The notes: a model not told the origin generated them from the letters alone. 42,839 bases of DNA from an uncultured Pelagibacteraceae bacterium (GCA_902578325.1 CACHCM010000005.1:1-42839), one strand, 5' to 3'. Shown: positions 10,831 to 20,854, counted from the stretch's first letter. Made by a program: numbers and translations.

Positions 10831-11382
10831 ATGTTTGATGAGAAATCATACAGCCTTAAAATGGATAAAGCCATTGAGGTTTTCTCAAAAGAATTATCTT
10901 CCCTAAGAACAGGTAGAGCTAATGCATCAATGCTAGATTTAATAAAAGTTGATGTATATGGTCAACAAATGCCTATAAATCAAGTTGGAAGTATAACTAC
11001 TCCTGAACCAAGAATGATAAATATACAGGTATGGGATTCAAATAACGTATCATTAGTAGATGCAGCTATACAAAAATCCGATTTAGGATTAAATCCCCAA
11101 ATAGACGGTCAGTTAATTAGATTACCTGTTCCAGAACTCAATGAAGAAAGAAGAACTGAACTTAAGAAACTAATTAAGTCTATTGGAGAAAAATGTAAAG
11201 TTTCAATTAGAAATATAAGAAGAGAAGCAAATGAAGATTTAAAGAAATTGCTTAAATCCAAAGAAATTGGAGAAGATGAAGAAAAATCTCATGAAAAAAA
11301 AGTTCAAATAATTACTGATGATCATATTAAATTAGTTGATGAAAAAGTTTCTTCAAAAGAAAAAGAAATAATGACGATATGA
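10831..11382 (+). CDS. frr: Ribosome recycling factor
   Basis: 183 aa; LSSLRTGRANASMLD, VYGQQMPINQVGSITTPEPRMI, SIRNIRREAN. Confidence 0.96.
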   Translation: MFDEKSYSLKMDKAIEVFSKELSSLRTGRANASMLDLIKVDVYGQQMPINQVGSITTPEPRMINIQVWDSNNVSLVDAAIQKSDLGLNPQIDGQLIRLPVPELNEERRTELKKLIKSIGEKCKVSIRNIRREANEDLKKLLKSKEIGEDEEKSHEKKVQIITDDHIKLVDEKVSSKEKEIMTI

Positions 11383-12056
11383 ACCCTTTAAATCATGTAG
11401 CCATTATCATGGATGGTAATGGAAGATGGGGTTTGAAATTTAAGAATTCAAGAAAAGCAGGTCATAAAGCAGGATTGAATACAGTTGAGAAAATAATTAA
11501 ATCCTCCATTAAACACAATATTAAATTTTTGACACTTTATGCTTTTTCAACTGAAAACTGGAAAAGACCCAAAAGCGAAATTATGTATTTATTTAATTTG
11601 CTAGAGAATTTTTTAGTTAATAAAATTGACCAACTTCATACTCAAAATATCAAGTTAAAAATAATCGGAAATAAAAATTTTTCTTCAAAATTAAATAAAT
11701 TATTAAAAAAAGCTGAACAAAAAACATTTAATAATAACAAATTACAAATTAATTTAGCTTTAAATTATGGTTCAAAATCTGAATTATTAAATGCTTTTAA
11801 AAAATTAAAAAAGAATAAACAAAAAATATCAGAAAATAATCTAAATAAATATTTGCAAACCTCCAATATACCTGACCCTGATTTATTAATCAGGACAGGA
11901 AATACTAATCGCTTAAGTAACTTTTTATTGTGGCAATTAGCATATTCTGAGATTTTTTTTGAAAAAAAATTATGGCCATCATTTAATGAAAATGATTTTA
12001 AAAAAATAATTAAGAAATATAGAATAATTAAAAGAAATTTTGGAAATATTTCATGA
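11379..12056 (+). CDS. uppS: Isoprenyl (undecaprenyl) diphosphate synthase
   Basis: 225 aa; HVAIIMDGNGRWG, LYAFSTENWKRP, PDLLIRTGNTNRLSNFLLWQLAYSE. Confidence 0.95.
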   Translation: MNPLNHVAIIMDGNGRWGLKFKNSRKAGHKAGLNTVEKIIKSSIKHNIKFLTLYAFSTENWKRPKSEIMYLFNLLENFLVNKIDQLHTQNIKLKIIGNKNFSSKLNKLLKKAEQKTFNNNKLQINLALNYGSKSELLNAFKKLKKNKQKISENNLNKYLQTSNIPDPDLLIRTGNTNRLSNFLLWQLAYSEIFFEKKLWPSFNENDFKKIIKKYRIIKRNFGNIS

Positions 12057-12736
12057 ATGTAGAGTTGTTAAAAAGAATATTAAGCTCAATTGTAATAGTA
12101 CCTACAGTATTATTTTTTGCAATAAAGGGATCAATTTATTTTTTACTTTTTCTAATCGTTTTATTTATTGCATCAAGTTATGAGTGGGGAAAGTTAAGTC
12201 GGAATTTTAGTTTAATAAGAATTATTGGAATAATTATTTTATTATTATCTTTTTCCTCAGCTTATTTTTTAAGAGAAAAATTTGGATTGTATTTTTTTTT
12301 ATTTATAATTTTAATCTGTATTTCAACTGATGTTGGAGGCTATTTATTTGGAAAAATTTTTAAAGGCCCCAAATTAACAAAAATAAGTCCAAAAAAAACA
12401 TATTCAGGAGTTGCAGGAAGCTTTACGATGCCAACATGCATATCTTTTTTTTTAATAGAAAATAACTTCAATTTATATTCAAATGATAATAGTTATTTAG
12501 TTGAAAATTTATATACAATTGATTTAGACTTTAATTTATTAACAATATCAATTATTTTAATAATTTCATTTATTAGTCAAGTAGGAGATTTGATAGTTTC
12601 TTATTTTAAACGTCAAGCAAACGTAAAAGATACTGGTAAAATTTTACCTGGTCACGGTGGTATACTTGATAGAATAGATGGTATGATTTTTGCTTTTCCT
12701 TTTTCATATATAATTTTATCAATCAATATACTTTAA
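12053..12736 (+). CDS. cdsA: Phosphatidate cytidylyltransferase
   Basis: 227 aa polytopic; C-term signature SQVGDLIVSYFKRQANVKDTGKILPGHGGILDRIDG. Confidence 0.95.
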   Translation: MNVELLKRILSSIVIVPTVLFFAIKGSIYFLLFLIVLFIASSYEWGKLSRNFSLIRIIGIIILLLSFSSAYFLREKFGLYFFLFIILICISTDVGGYLFGKIFKGPKLTKISPKKTYSGVAGSFTMPTCISFFLIENNFNLYSNDNSYLVENLYTIDLDFNLLTISIILIISFISQVGDLIVSYFKRQANVKDTGKILPGHGGILDRIDGMIFAFPFSYIILSINIL

Positions 12737-12744
12737 TATCATTT

Positions 12745-13908
12745 ATGAAGAAAAAAATTGCTATACTTGGGTCAACTGGTTCAATTGGAAAATCTTTATT
12801 AAATATACTTTCCAAAGAAGAAAAAAAATTCGAAGTTATCCTTTTAACTGCCAATAAGAATTATAAACTTCTACTTAAACAAGTCAAAAAATTTGAAGTT
12901 AAAAATGTTATTATCAAAGATTTGAATAGTTATAAAAAATTTAAAAAACAAAATAAAAATAAAAGATTAAATATCTATAATAATTTTAGCAAATTAGATT
13001 TAATATTTAAAAAAAAAATTGATTATGTAATGAGTGCAATTGTTGGATTAGAAGGTTTAGAACCAACATTAAAAATTATCCAATATACAAAATCTATTGC
13101 TATTGCCAATAAAGAGTCAATTATATGTGGATGGAACTTAATTAAAAACAAATTAAAAAAAAATAAAACTGATTTTATTCCAGTTGACTCAGAACATTTT
13201 TCAATTTGGTATGCCCTTAAAAACAACAATTTATCAAATGTTAACAAAATAATACTAACAGCTTCTGGAGGGTCACTTCTTAACTTAGATACAAAAAAAA
13301 TTAAGAATGTTTCTGTTAAAGATGTATTAAATCATCCTAACTGGAATATGGGAAAAAAGATTACAATAGATTCATCTACATTAATTAATAAGGTTTTTGA
13401 GATTATAGAGGCTAAAAACATATTTGATATTAACTTAAGGAAGCTATCCATTTTGATACATCCTACTTCTTACATTCATTCAATAATTTACTTTAAAGAT
13501 GGAATGATAAAAATTATTGCTCATGAAACCACAATGGAAATTCCAATTATTAATTCCATTTATAAAAATAATATAAATAAATATGAACAAAATGATGTTA
13601 ATATTTCTAAATTAAATAATTTAAATTTTTCATTAGTTGATAAACATAAATTTCCTGCTGTAGAAATTTTAAAATATATACCTAATAAAATTTCATTATT
13701 TGAAACTGTTTTAGTGTCAGCGAATGATGAATTAGTGAGATTATATCTTAACAAAAAAATTAAATATAAGGATATAATCAAATTGTTAATAAAAATAATT
13801 AAAATTAAAGAATTTAAAAAATTAAATAAAATTAAGCCAAAAAATATTTCTCAAATTATTAATTTAGATAAATATGTACGTTTAAAAATAAACTCAAAAA
13901 GTGTATAA
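12745..13908 (+). CDS. dxr: 1-deoxy-D-xylulose 5-phosphate reductoisomerase
   Basis: 387 aa; AILGSTGSIGKSLLNIL, AIANKESIICGWNLI, PVDSEHFSIWYAL, LTASGGSLL, NHPNWNMGKKITIDSSTLINK. Confidence 0.96.
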   Translation: MKKKIAILGSTGSIGKSLLNILSKEEKKFEVILLTANKNYKLLLKQVKKFEVKNVIIKDLNSYKKFKKQNKNKRLNIYNNFSKLDLIFKKKIDYVMSAIVGLEGLEPTLKIIQYTKSIAIANKESIICGWNLIKNKLKKNKTDFIPVDSEHFSIWYALKNNNLSNVNKIILTASGGSLLNLDTKKIKNVSVKDVLNHPNWNMGKKITIDSSTLINKVFEIIEAKNIFDINLRKLSILIHPTSYIHSIIYFKDGMIKIIAHETTMEIPIINSIYKNNINKYEQNDVNISKLNNLNFSLVDKHKFPAVEILKYIPNKISLFETVLVSANDELVRLYLNKKIKYKDIIKLLIKIIKIKEFKKLNKIKPKNISQIINLDKYVRLKINSKSV

Positions 13909-13914
13909 AAACTG

Positions 13915-16164
13915 ATGTTTTTGAAATATTTAAAACTTATTTATCTAAATATCATCTTTTTGATATTTTCATGCAGCATGTCTTTCTCTGAAATAATTAA
14001 ATCTATAGAGATAAAAGGTAATAAAAGAGTCTCTAGCGAGACAATAGTTACTTTTACAGGTGTTTCAGTTGGTGACAATATTAATAATTTTCAAATTAAT
14101 TCAATTTTAAAAAATATTTACGATAGTAATTTTTTTAATAACGTTTCAACAAAATTAGAAAATGGTGTTTTAACTGTAACAGTTGAGGAACTTCCAATTA
14201 TACAAAATATTGTTTATGAAGGTGTTAAAGCTAAGAAAATTAGAGATAAGATTTTTAATAATTTGAAACTAAAATCAAGGTCCTCATACAATATAAATTT
14301 TTTAAAACACGATAGAGAAAAAATAGAAAATTCCTTACAAGAATTAGGATATTATTTTTCTGTAGTTGATATAATGGTTAAAGATTTGAAAGACAACAAA
14401 GTAGATCTAATTTTTAAAGTTGAGCTTGGTAAAAAATCAAAAATAAAAAAAATTAGTTTTATTGGAAACAAAGTATACAAAGATAGAAAACTAAAAAGAT
14501 TAATAGCAAGCGAAGAATATAGATTTTGGAAATTTATTTCTGGAAAAAAATATTTAAACCAAAATTTAATTAAATTTGACCAAAGACTTCTCAAAAATTT
14601 TTATCTTAACAAAGGTTATTACAATGCTGAAGTTAATTCATCTTTTGCAAAATTATTAAATGAAGATGAATTTGAGCTCATTTTTAATATTGACGCTAAA
14701 GAAAAATTTTATTTTAATAAAATTAATTTAAATATACCTACAGACTTTGAAAAAGATAATTTTCAAGATTTATTTGTTTTATTCGATGAATTAAAAAATA
14801 AACAATACTCAATTAATAAAGTTGAAGAAATTCTTGAAGAAATCGATAAAGTTACATTGGAAAAACAATTTGAATCTATTTCTGCGTTAGTTGAAGAAAA
14901 TTTAGATGGGAATAAAATTAATCTAAATTTTACAATAAAAAAATCTGATAGATTTATTGTTGAAAAAATAAATATATTTGGTAATAACGTTACTAGAGAG
15001 AATGTAATTAGGAATCAATTTGAACTAGATGAAGGTGATCCTTACAATGAAATTCTTGCAAAAAAGTCAATTAATAACATTAAAAGCCTAAGATTTTTCA
15101 AGAGCGTAAATAGCAAAGTTATTGAAGGAAATTCACAAAATTCAAAAATAATTAATATTTCTGTTGAGGAAAAACCAACTGGAGAAATTTCTGCAGGTGC
15201 AGGTTTTGGAACAGAGGGCGCAAGTATAATGTTTGCTGTTAGAGAAAATAATTATTTAGGTAAAGGCTTAAAAGTTGGGTCTCAAGTTATAATAAATGAA
15301 GAGAGCGTAAAAGGTAATTTTTCAGTTACCAATCCAAACTTTAATAATTCAGACAAATCAGTATACACATCAATTTTAGCATCTGAAACAGATAGGTTGG
15401 AGAGTTTTGGTTATAAAACAAACAAAACTGGTTTTTCTTTTGGCACTAATTTTGAATACCTAGATAGACTTAATCTAGGTATTGGAACATCAAATTTTTA
15501 TGAAAAAATAGAGACTGATAGCACTGCTTCAGATCGTCAGAAAAAACAAGAAGGAAACTATTGGGATAGTTTTTTAAATTTAAATATTGATTATGACAAA
15601 AGAAATCAAAAATTTCAAACAAGTGAAGGTTTTAGAAGTCGTTATTTTTTAGATTTACCATTAGTTAGTGAGACAAATACTTTATCAAATACATACAACT
15701 ACCAATATTATAACGAATTATATGAAAATAATATTTCAAATATTTCATTATATTTAAGATCAGTTGAATCGATTTCAAATGATGATGTCAAACTATCTGA
15801 AAGGGTATTTATACCGTCAAACAAATTAAGAGGATTTGAAAGTGGCAAAGTTGGACCAAAAGATGGGAATGATTTTATTGGTGGTAATTATGCCGCTGCA
15901 TTAAATTTTTCATCAACATTGCCTCAATTATTAGAAAATTCCCAGAATGTTGATTTTATATTTTTCCTAGATGCTGCAAATGTATGGGGTGTAGACTATG
16001 ATGCATCTATTGATGATAATAGTAAAATTAGAAGCTCTTTTGGCCTAGGTATAGACTGGCTAAGTCCAATTGGCCCAATGAATTTTACTTTTGCTGAAAC
16101 CATTACAAAGGCTGACACTGATATACCACAATCTTTTAGATTTAATTTAGGTACTTCATTTTAA
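13915..16164 (+). CDS. bamA: Outer membrane protein assembly factor BamA
   Basis: 749 aa; signal peptide, POTRA repeats, C-terminal beta-barrel with LRGFESGKVGP and terminal FRFNLGTSF (aromatic C-terminus). Confidence 0.94.
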   Translation: MFLKYLKLIYLNIIFLIFSCSMSFSEIIKSIEIKGNKRVSSETIVTFTGVSVGDNINNFQINSILKNIYDSNFFNNVSTKLENGVLTVTVEELPIIQNIVYEGVKAKKIRDKIFNNLKLKSRSSYNINFLKHDREKIENSLQELGYYFSVVDIMVKDLKDNKVDLIFKVELGKKSKIKKISFIGNKVYKDRKLKRLIASEEYRFWKFISGKKYLNQNLIKFDQRLLKNFYLNKGYYNAEVNSSFAKLLNEDEFELIFNIDAKEKFYFNKINLNIPTDFEKDNFQDLFVLFDELKNKQYSINKVEEILEEIDKVTLEKQFESISALVEENLDGNKINLNFTIKKSDRFIVEKINIFGNNVTRENVIRNQFELDEGDPYNEILAKKSINNIKSLRFFKSVNSKVIEGNSQNSKIINISVEEKPTGEISAGAGFGTEGASIMFAVRENNYLGKGLKVGSQVIINEESVKGNFSVTNPNFNNSDKSVYTSILASETDRLESFGYKTNKTGFSFGTNFEYLDRLNLGIGTSNFYEKIETDSTASDRQKKQEGNYWDSFLNLNIDYDKRNQKFQTSEGFRSRYFLDLPLVSETNTLSNTYNYQYYNELYENNISNISLYLRSVESISNDDVKLSERVFIPSNKLRGFESGKVGPKDGNDFIGGNYAAALNFSSTLPQLLENSQNVDFIFFLDAANVWGVDYDASIDDNSKIRSSFGLGIDWLSPIGPMNFTFAETITKADTDIPQSFRFNLGTSF

Positions 16165-16676
16165 TGAAGCTTCGTAGATTTTTTGTTGTTACATTATTAT
16201 TTTTTTTTTTAAATTTAAATAATTCATATAGTCAGGATAAAATTGTATATATTGATTTAGACTTAGTTTTGAATAATTCAAATATAGGAAAATCAATTTT
16301 AAAAGAATTAGAAGAAATAAATAATAAAAATATTTCTGACTTAAAAAAAAAAGAAATAGATTTATCAAAAATTGAAAATAATATTAAACAAAAAGAAAAT
16401 ATTATTTCTAAAGAAAATTTAGAAATAGAAGTTAATCTTTTGCAAGAAAAAATTAAAAAGTATCGAGTTTATAAAAATAACTTAGTTTCAGAATTTGAAA
16501 AAACAAAAAATGAAAAATTAAATAATTTTTTCTTTCAAATAAACCCTATAATTCAAAACTATATGAATAAAAATTCAATAAATATATTGCTTGAAAGAAA
16601 AAATGTGTTTATAGGAAAAACTGACTCAGATATAACAAACGAAATAATAGAGGAAATTAACAATAATTTTGAATAA
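16164..16676 (+). CDS. skp: OmpH/Skp-family periplasmic chaperone
   Basis: 170 aa; signal peptide, IVYIDLDLVLNNSNIGK, charged coiled-coil; follows bamA. Confidence 0.82.
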   Translation: MKLRRFFVVTLLFFFLNLNNSYSQDKIVYIDLDLVLNNSNIGKSILKELEEINNKNISDLKKKEIDLSKIENNIKQKENIISKENLEIEVNLLQEKIKKYRVYKNNLVSEFEKTKNEKLNNFFFQINPIIQNYMNKNSINILLERKNVFIGKTDSDITNEIIEEINNNFE

Positions 16677-16679
16677 TCC

Positions 16680-17126
16680 ATGGAAAAGTTAAATAAAGAT
16701 CAAATTAGAAATTTACTTCCTCATAGAGAACCGATGTTATTAATTGATGAATTGTATGATATTAAAAAATTGACATCTGCTACAGCGTTAGTAAATGTCA
16801 AAACTGATAGTTTTTTCGTTCAAGGTCATTTTCCAGGACAACCTGTGATGCCCGGTGTTTTAATCGTAGAGTCATTTGGTCAAGCTGCTGCTGCATTAAC
16901 AGCAAGTGGATTAGATAAATCAACCTATGAAAATAAACTGGTTTTTTTGATGGGTGTAGAAAAAGCACGTTTTAGGAATCCAGTAATACCCGATTGTGAA
17001 CTAATTTTAAAAATAAAAGCTATAAGATCTCATGGTAGAGTTTGGAAATACCAGGGTGAAGCTTTTGTAGAAGATAAAAAAATGGCTGATGCAATTTGGT
17101 CAGCAACTATTGTAGATAAGAAATAA
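16680..17126 (+). CDS. fabZ: 3-hydroxyacyl-[ACP] dehydratase FabZ
   Basis: 148 aa; LLPHREPMLLIDEL, GHFPGQPVMPGVLIVESFGQAAAALT. Confidence 0.96.
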   Translation: MEKLNKDQIRNLLPHREPMLLIDELYDIKKLTSATALVNVKTDSFFVQGHFPGQPVMPGVLIVESFGQAAAALTASGLDKSTYENKLVFLMGVEKARFRNPVIPDCELILKIKAIRSHGRVWKYQGEAFVEDKKMADAIWSATIVDKK

Positions 17127-17177
17127 ATAGCAATAATTCTTGATAACTAATTATTAAATGCTTTGTTAAAAGTATTT

Positions 17178-18158
17178 ATGTCCCATCCTTTCTTTAAAAA
17201 TAACGGACCATTATCAGTCTCTGAGATTATAGAATATTTAAATATAAAAAATTATAAATTAAAATCTGACCAAAAAATTAAAGATATAAAAGATTTATTT
17301 ACAGCAAATATTTCTGATATTACTTTTTTTCATTCAAAAAAGTACAAAGAAGTCGCTAAGAATACAAAAGCATCTTTCTGCATAACCACGGATTCTTTAA
17401 AAAACGATCTACCCAATAATTGTAATTTATTAATTGTTGAAAATGTTTTAATTTCAGTATCTAAATTGACTTCTAAGTTTTATCCCGACTCCATTAATGA
17501 TAATTTTGATGAGACTGCAATTTCTATATCAGAAACAAAATTTAAAGATAAAGTGAAATTTGGCAAAAATGTTTTAGTTGGTAACAATGTATCCTTGGGT
17601 TCAAATTGTGTTATTGGTCATAATTCTATAATTGAAAAAAATGTTAATATTGGAAACAATTGCTCTATTGGATCAAACACAATTATTAGAAATACAATTA
17701 TTAAAGACAACGTAAGAATTTTAGATGGATGTGTTATCGGCAAACACGGATTTGGATTTTTTCCTATGAAAAATCAAAATTTAAGATACCCACATATAGG
17801 AATTGTTATAATTGAAGATAATTGTGAGATAGGATGTGGCGCTACTATAGATAGAGGCTCTATGTCAAATACAGTAATTGGAAAAAATAGTTATTTAGAT
17901 AACCAGATTCATATAGCTCATAATGTTAAAATTGGTGAAAATTCAATTATTGCTGGACAAGTTGGTATAGCTGGCAGTTCTGTCATCGGAAGCAATGTTA
18001 AAATTGGTGGACAAGCTGGGATTTCAGGACATCTTAAAATTGGAAATAATGTAGAAATAGGTGGTGGTTCTGGAGTAATCAAAAGTATTCCTGATAATAC
18101 AAAAGTGATGGGATACCCAGCAAAAAAAATTAAAGAATTTTTAAGAGACAACAAATGA
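17178..18158 (+). CDS. lpxD: UDP-3-O-acylglucosamine N-acyltransferase
   Basis: Left-handed beta-helix hexapeptide repeats, GKHGFGFFP, HIAHNVKIGENSIIAGQVGIAGS. The track starts at TTG 17163; ATG 17178 (MSHPFFKNNGPLS) is the more likely start. Confidence 0.94.
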   Translation: MSHPFFKNNGPLSVSEIIEYLNIKNYKLKSDQKIKDIKDLFTANISDITFFHSKKYKEVAKNTKASFCITTDSLKNDLPNNCNLLIVENVLISVSKLTSKFYPDSINDNFDETAISISETKFKDKVKFGKNVLVGNNVSLGSNCVIGHNSIIEKNVNIGNNCSIGSNTIIRNTIIKDNVRILDGCVIGKHGFGFFPMKNQNLRYPHIGIVIIEDNCEIGCGATIDRGSMSNTVIGKNSYLDNQIHIAHNVKIGENSIIAGQVGIAGSSVIGSNVKIGGQAGISGHLKIGNNVEIGGGSGVIKSIPDNTKVMGYPAKKIKEFLRDNK

Positions 18159-18937
18159 TTCATAAAACAGCAATTATTGATTCAGAAGCTAAAATTGCAG
18201 AAAATGTTAAAATTGGCCCTTACTCAGTTATTGGCCCTAATGTGGAAATTGGACAGGGTACAGTTATCCAATCACACGTTAACATAACAGGACAAACAAA
18301 AATTGGAAAAAACAATATTATTTATCCATTCGCTTCAATTGGTAATGATCCTCAGGATTTAAAATTTCAGGGTGAAGAAACAAGATTAGAGATTGGAGAT
18401 AATAACAAAATTAGAGAATATGTAACAATTAACCCAGGAACAAAAGGGGGTGGTGGATTAACAAAAGTTAATAACGATTGTTTATTTATGGTTTCTTCTC
18501 ACATCGCACATGATTGCTATGTTGGTAATAATGTTATTTTAGCAAACAATGTACCTTTAGGAGGTCATGCGCATATAGGTGATAATGCAATTATTGGAGG
18601 TAATTCTGCTGTTCAACAATTTACAAGAGTAGGTAAATCAGCAATGATTGGTGGGATGTGTGGTGTAGTTAGAGATGTAATTCCTTATGGTATTGCACAC
18701 GGAAACAGAAGTGTTTTACAAGGATTGAATTTAATAGGTCTAAGAAGAAAAAATATTCCAAATAAAAAGATAATGACATTAAGTGATGCTTATAAAGAAA
18801 TTTTTAAGAACGAAAATTTAACAGAAAATTTAAGTAATTTATCAAATGAATTTATGACTAATGAATTAGTCGCAGAAGTTATTGAATTTATAGAAATGGA
18901 TAAGAAAAGACCAATTTGTACTCCATTTTCAAAATAA
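18155..18937 (+). CDS. lpxA: UDP-N-acetylglucosamine acyltransferase
   Basis: 260 aa hexapeptide repeats; IHKTAIIDSEAKI, SIGNDPQDLKFQGEETRLEIGDNNKIREYVTINPGT, HIAHDCYVGNN. Confidence 0.97.
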   Translation: MIHKTAIIDSEAKIAENVKIGPYSVIGPNVEIGQGTVIQSHVNITGQTKIGKNNIIYPFASIGNDPQDLKFQGEETRLEIGDNNKIREYVTINPGTKGGGGLTKVNNDCLFMVSSHIAHDCYVGNNVILANNVPLGGHAHIGDNAIIGGNSAVQQFTRVGKSAMIGGMCGVVRDVIPYGIAHGNRSVLQGLNLIGLRRKNIPNKKIMTLSDAYKEIFKNENLTENLSNLSNEFMTNELVAEVIEFIEMDKKRPICTPFSK

Positions 18938-18938
18938 A

Positions 18939-19724
18939 ATGATAGGTTTGTTTTTAGGTGATACTGATTTTTCAGAAATAGTTCTTAGTAAAATTAAAAA
19001 ATTAAATAAGAAATATTTTATAATTGATTTTTCAAAAAAAAATAAATTTCAAAAAGATAAAAACGCTTTTAGAATTAGTATTGGAAAATTTGGCTCTATT
19101 ATTAATTTAATTAAACAAAAAAAATGTAAGAAAGTTTTGTTTGCAGGTAAAATTTCAAAACCAAATTTATCTTCATTAAGATTAGATTTAAAAGGGATTT
19201 ATTATATGCCAAGTGTAATAAGAGCAGCCAAAATAGGTGATGCCGCTATAATTAAATCAATTATAAAAATTTTAAATAATGAAGGAATTAAAGTTATAAA
19301 CTCTATATATTTTAATCCAGAATTATCTTTGAAGAAAGGAAATTACAGTAAATTTAAACCAAATAAAATGGATATAATTTCAATAAAAAAAGCTAAAGCT
19401 TATTTTAAAAAAACAAATAGTTTAGACCACGTTCAAGCTTTAGTTGTTAAAGAAGGTAAAATTTTAGCCAAAGAAGGAAGAGAAGGGACAAAAAAAATGT
19501 TGTCTAAGTTGAAAAAAAAATCAGAAGGAATTTTAATAAAACTACCCAAAAAAAAACAAGATTTAAGAATGGACTTGCCAACAATTGGTCTACAAACTTT
19601 TAAAGATATTAAAAAATACGGTTTACGAGGTGTCGTTTTACAATCTAGAAAAAATATTTTTTTAGATAAAGTTGAATCCATTAAATATGCTAATAAGAAC
19701 AAGATTTTTATTAATATTTTATGA
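18939..19724 (+). CDS. lpxI: UDP-2,3-diacylglucosamine pyrophosphatase LpxI (DUF1009)
   Basis: 261 aa; LFAGKISKPNLSSLRLD, DLPTIGLQTFKDIKKYGLRGVVLQS; between lpxA and lpxB. Confidence 0.9.
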   Translation: MIGLFLGDTDFSEIVLSKIKKLNKKYFIIDFSKKNKFQKDKNAFRISIGKFGSIINLIKQKKCKKVLFAGKISKPNLSSLRLDLKGIYYMPSVIRAAKIGDAAIIKSIIKILNNEGIKVINSIYFNPELSLKKGNYSKFKPNKMDIISIKKAKAYFKKTNSLDHVQALVVKEGKILAKEGREGTKKMLSKLKKKSEGILIKLPKKKQDLRMDLPTIGLQTFKDIKKYGLRGVVLQSRKNIFLDKVESIKYANKNKIFINIL

Positions 19725-20854
19725 AAAAAATATTCATTCTAACAGGCGAACCTTCTGGTGATAAATTAGCTTCAACAGTTATCTCAAAACTTAAATCACA
19801 TAATCCTGATATCGAATATTTATCTGTTGGTGGAAATCATTTAAAAAAATTAGGAATAAATTCTATTTTTAATTTAAATGAAATTACTTATCTTGGTTTT
19901 ACCAGTATTTTACTCAATATATTCAAAATCAGAAATAAAATTAATCAAACAGTTAATGAAATAATTAAATTTAATCCTGATATACTATTTTCCGTTGACA
20001 GCCCTGATTTTACTATGCGTGTCGCTGAAAGAGTAAAAAAAATTAACAATAATATTAAAATAATTCACTACGTAGCTCCCCAGGTATGGATATGGAGAAA
20101 AAATAGAGTAAAAAAAATTAAAAAATATATCGATCATATTCTTCTATTATTTGACTTTGAAAAAAAATATTTTGATGAAGAAAATATAAAAAATACTTTC
20201 GTTGGACACCCATTAATTGAGAACAATCAAGATAATAAAAAAATTATAGAAAATATAATTCCTAAAGATAAAAAAATTATATCAATTTTCCCTGGAAGTA
20301 GAAAATCTGAAACTGACGCATTATTAAATATTTTAGTTGATTTTATAAAACTAATGAACAAAAGATATAATGATTTTTATTTTTATTTTCATGCAACTGA
20401 TGAAAATAAAAATTTAATTTTGTCAGAAATTAAAAAATTTAATATTAAAAATCTAGATGTGGTTTCAGATGAAAGTATTAAGTTTAAAATTTTATCTAAT
20501 TCAGTTTTTGCTGTATCTAAATCTGGTACAGTTTCATTGCAAATTTCAAGTTCAAACATACCTTCTATAATTATTTATAAACTCAATTTTATAAATTTTA
20601 TGATATTTAAATTGTTAGTTAATGTTAAATTTGCAAATATAATTAATATTATCAATAATCGTGAAGTCATTCCTGAATTATTACAAAATGAATGTAATGC
20701 TGATGAAATCTATAAATCTGTAATTTATCTTTTAAAAAACCCTGAACTTATCAAAAAACAATTATCTGATTGTTCAAAAACATTAGAAGGAATTAGATCT
20801 AAAACTTCTTCATCTGAAGAGGCTTGTTTAGTTTTAAGAAATTATCTTAGCTAG
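19721..20854 (+). CDS. lpxB: Lipid-A-disaccharide synthase
   Basis: 377 aa; FILTGEPSGDKLAS, HYVAPQVWIWRKNRVKKIKKYIDHILLLFDFEKKYF, FVGHPLIE, FPGSRKSE. Confidence 0.95.
   Translation: MKKIFILTGEPSGDKLASTVISKLKSHNPDIEYLSVGGNHLKKLGINSIFNLNEITYLGFTSILLNIFKIRNKINQTVNEIIKFNPDILFSVDSPDFTMRVAERVKKINNNIKIIHYVAPQVWIWRKNRVKKIKKYIDHILLLFDFEKKYFDEENIKNTFVGHPLIENNQDNKKIIENIIPKDKKIISIFPGSRKSETDALLNILVDFIKLMNKRYNDFYFYFHATDENKNLILSEIKKFNIKNLDVVSDESIKFKILSNSVFAVSKSGTVSLQISSSNIPSIIIYKLNFINFMIFKLLVNVKFANIINIINNREVIPELLQNECNADEIYKSVIYLLKNPELIKKQLSDCSKTLEGIRSKTSSSEEACLVLRNYLS

Noticed and set aside
13023-13781. Small minus-strand ORFs (74 and 73 aa) opposite dxr
   Set aside because: Shadow ORFs antisense to dxr with no recognisable features.
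17918-18163. Repetitive-looking ORF (81 aa, PILTLLPMTELP...) opposite lpxD
   Set aside because: Periodicity is simply the complement of the lpxD hexapeptide-repeat codons, not an independent repeat protein.
17550-18600. Short-period DNA repetitiveness across lpxD/lpxA
   Set aside because: Explained by left-handed beta-helix hexapeptide repeats in both acyltransferases; not a CRISPR or tandem repeat array.
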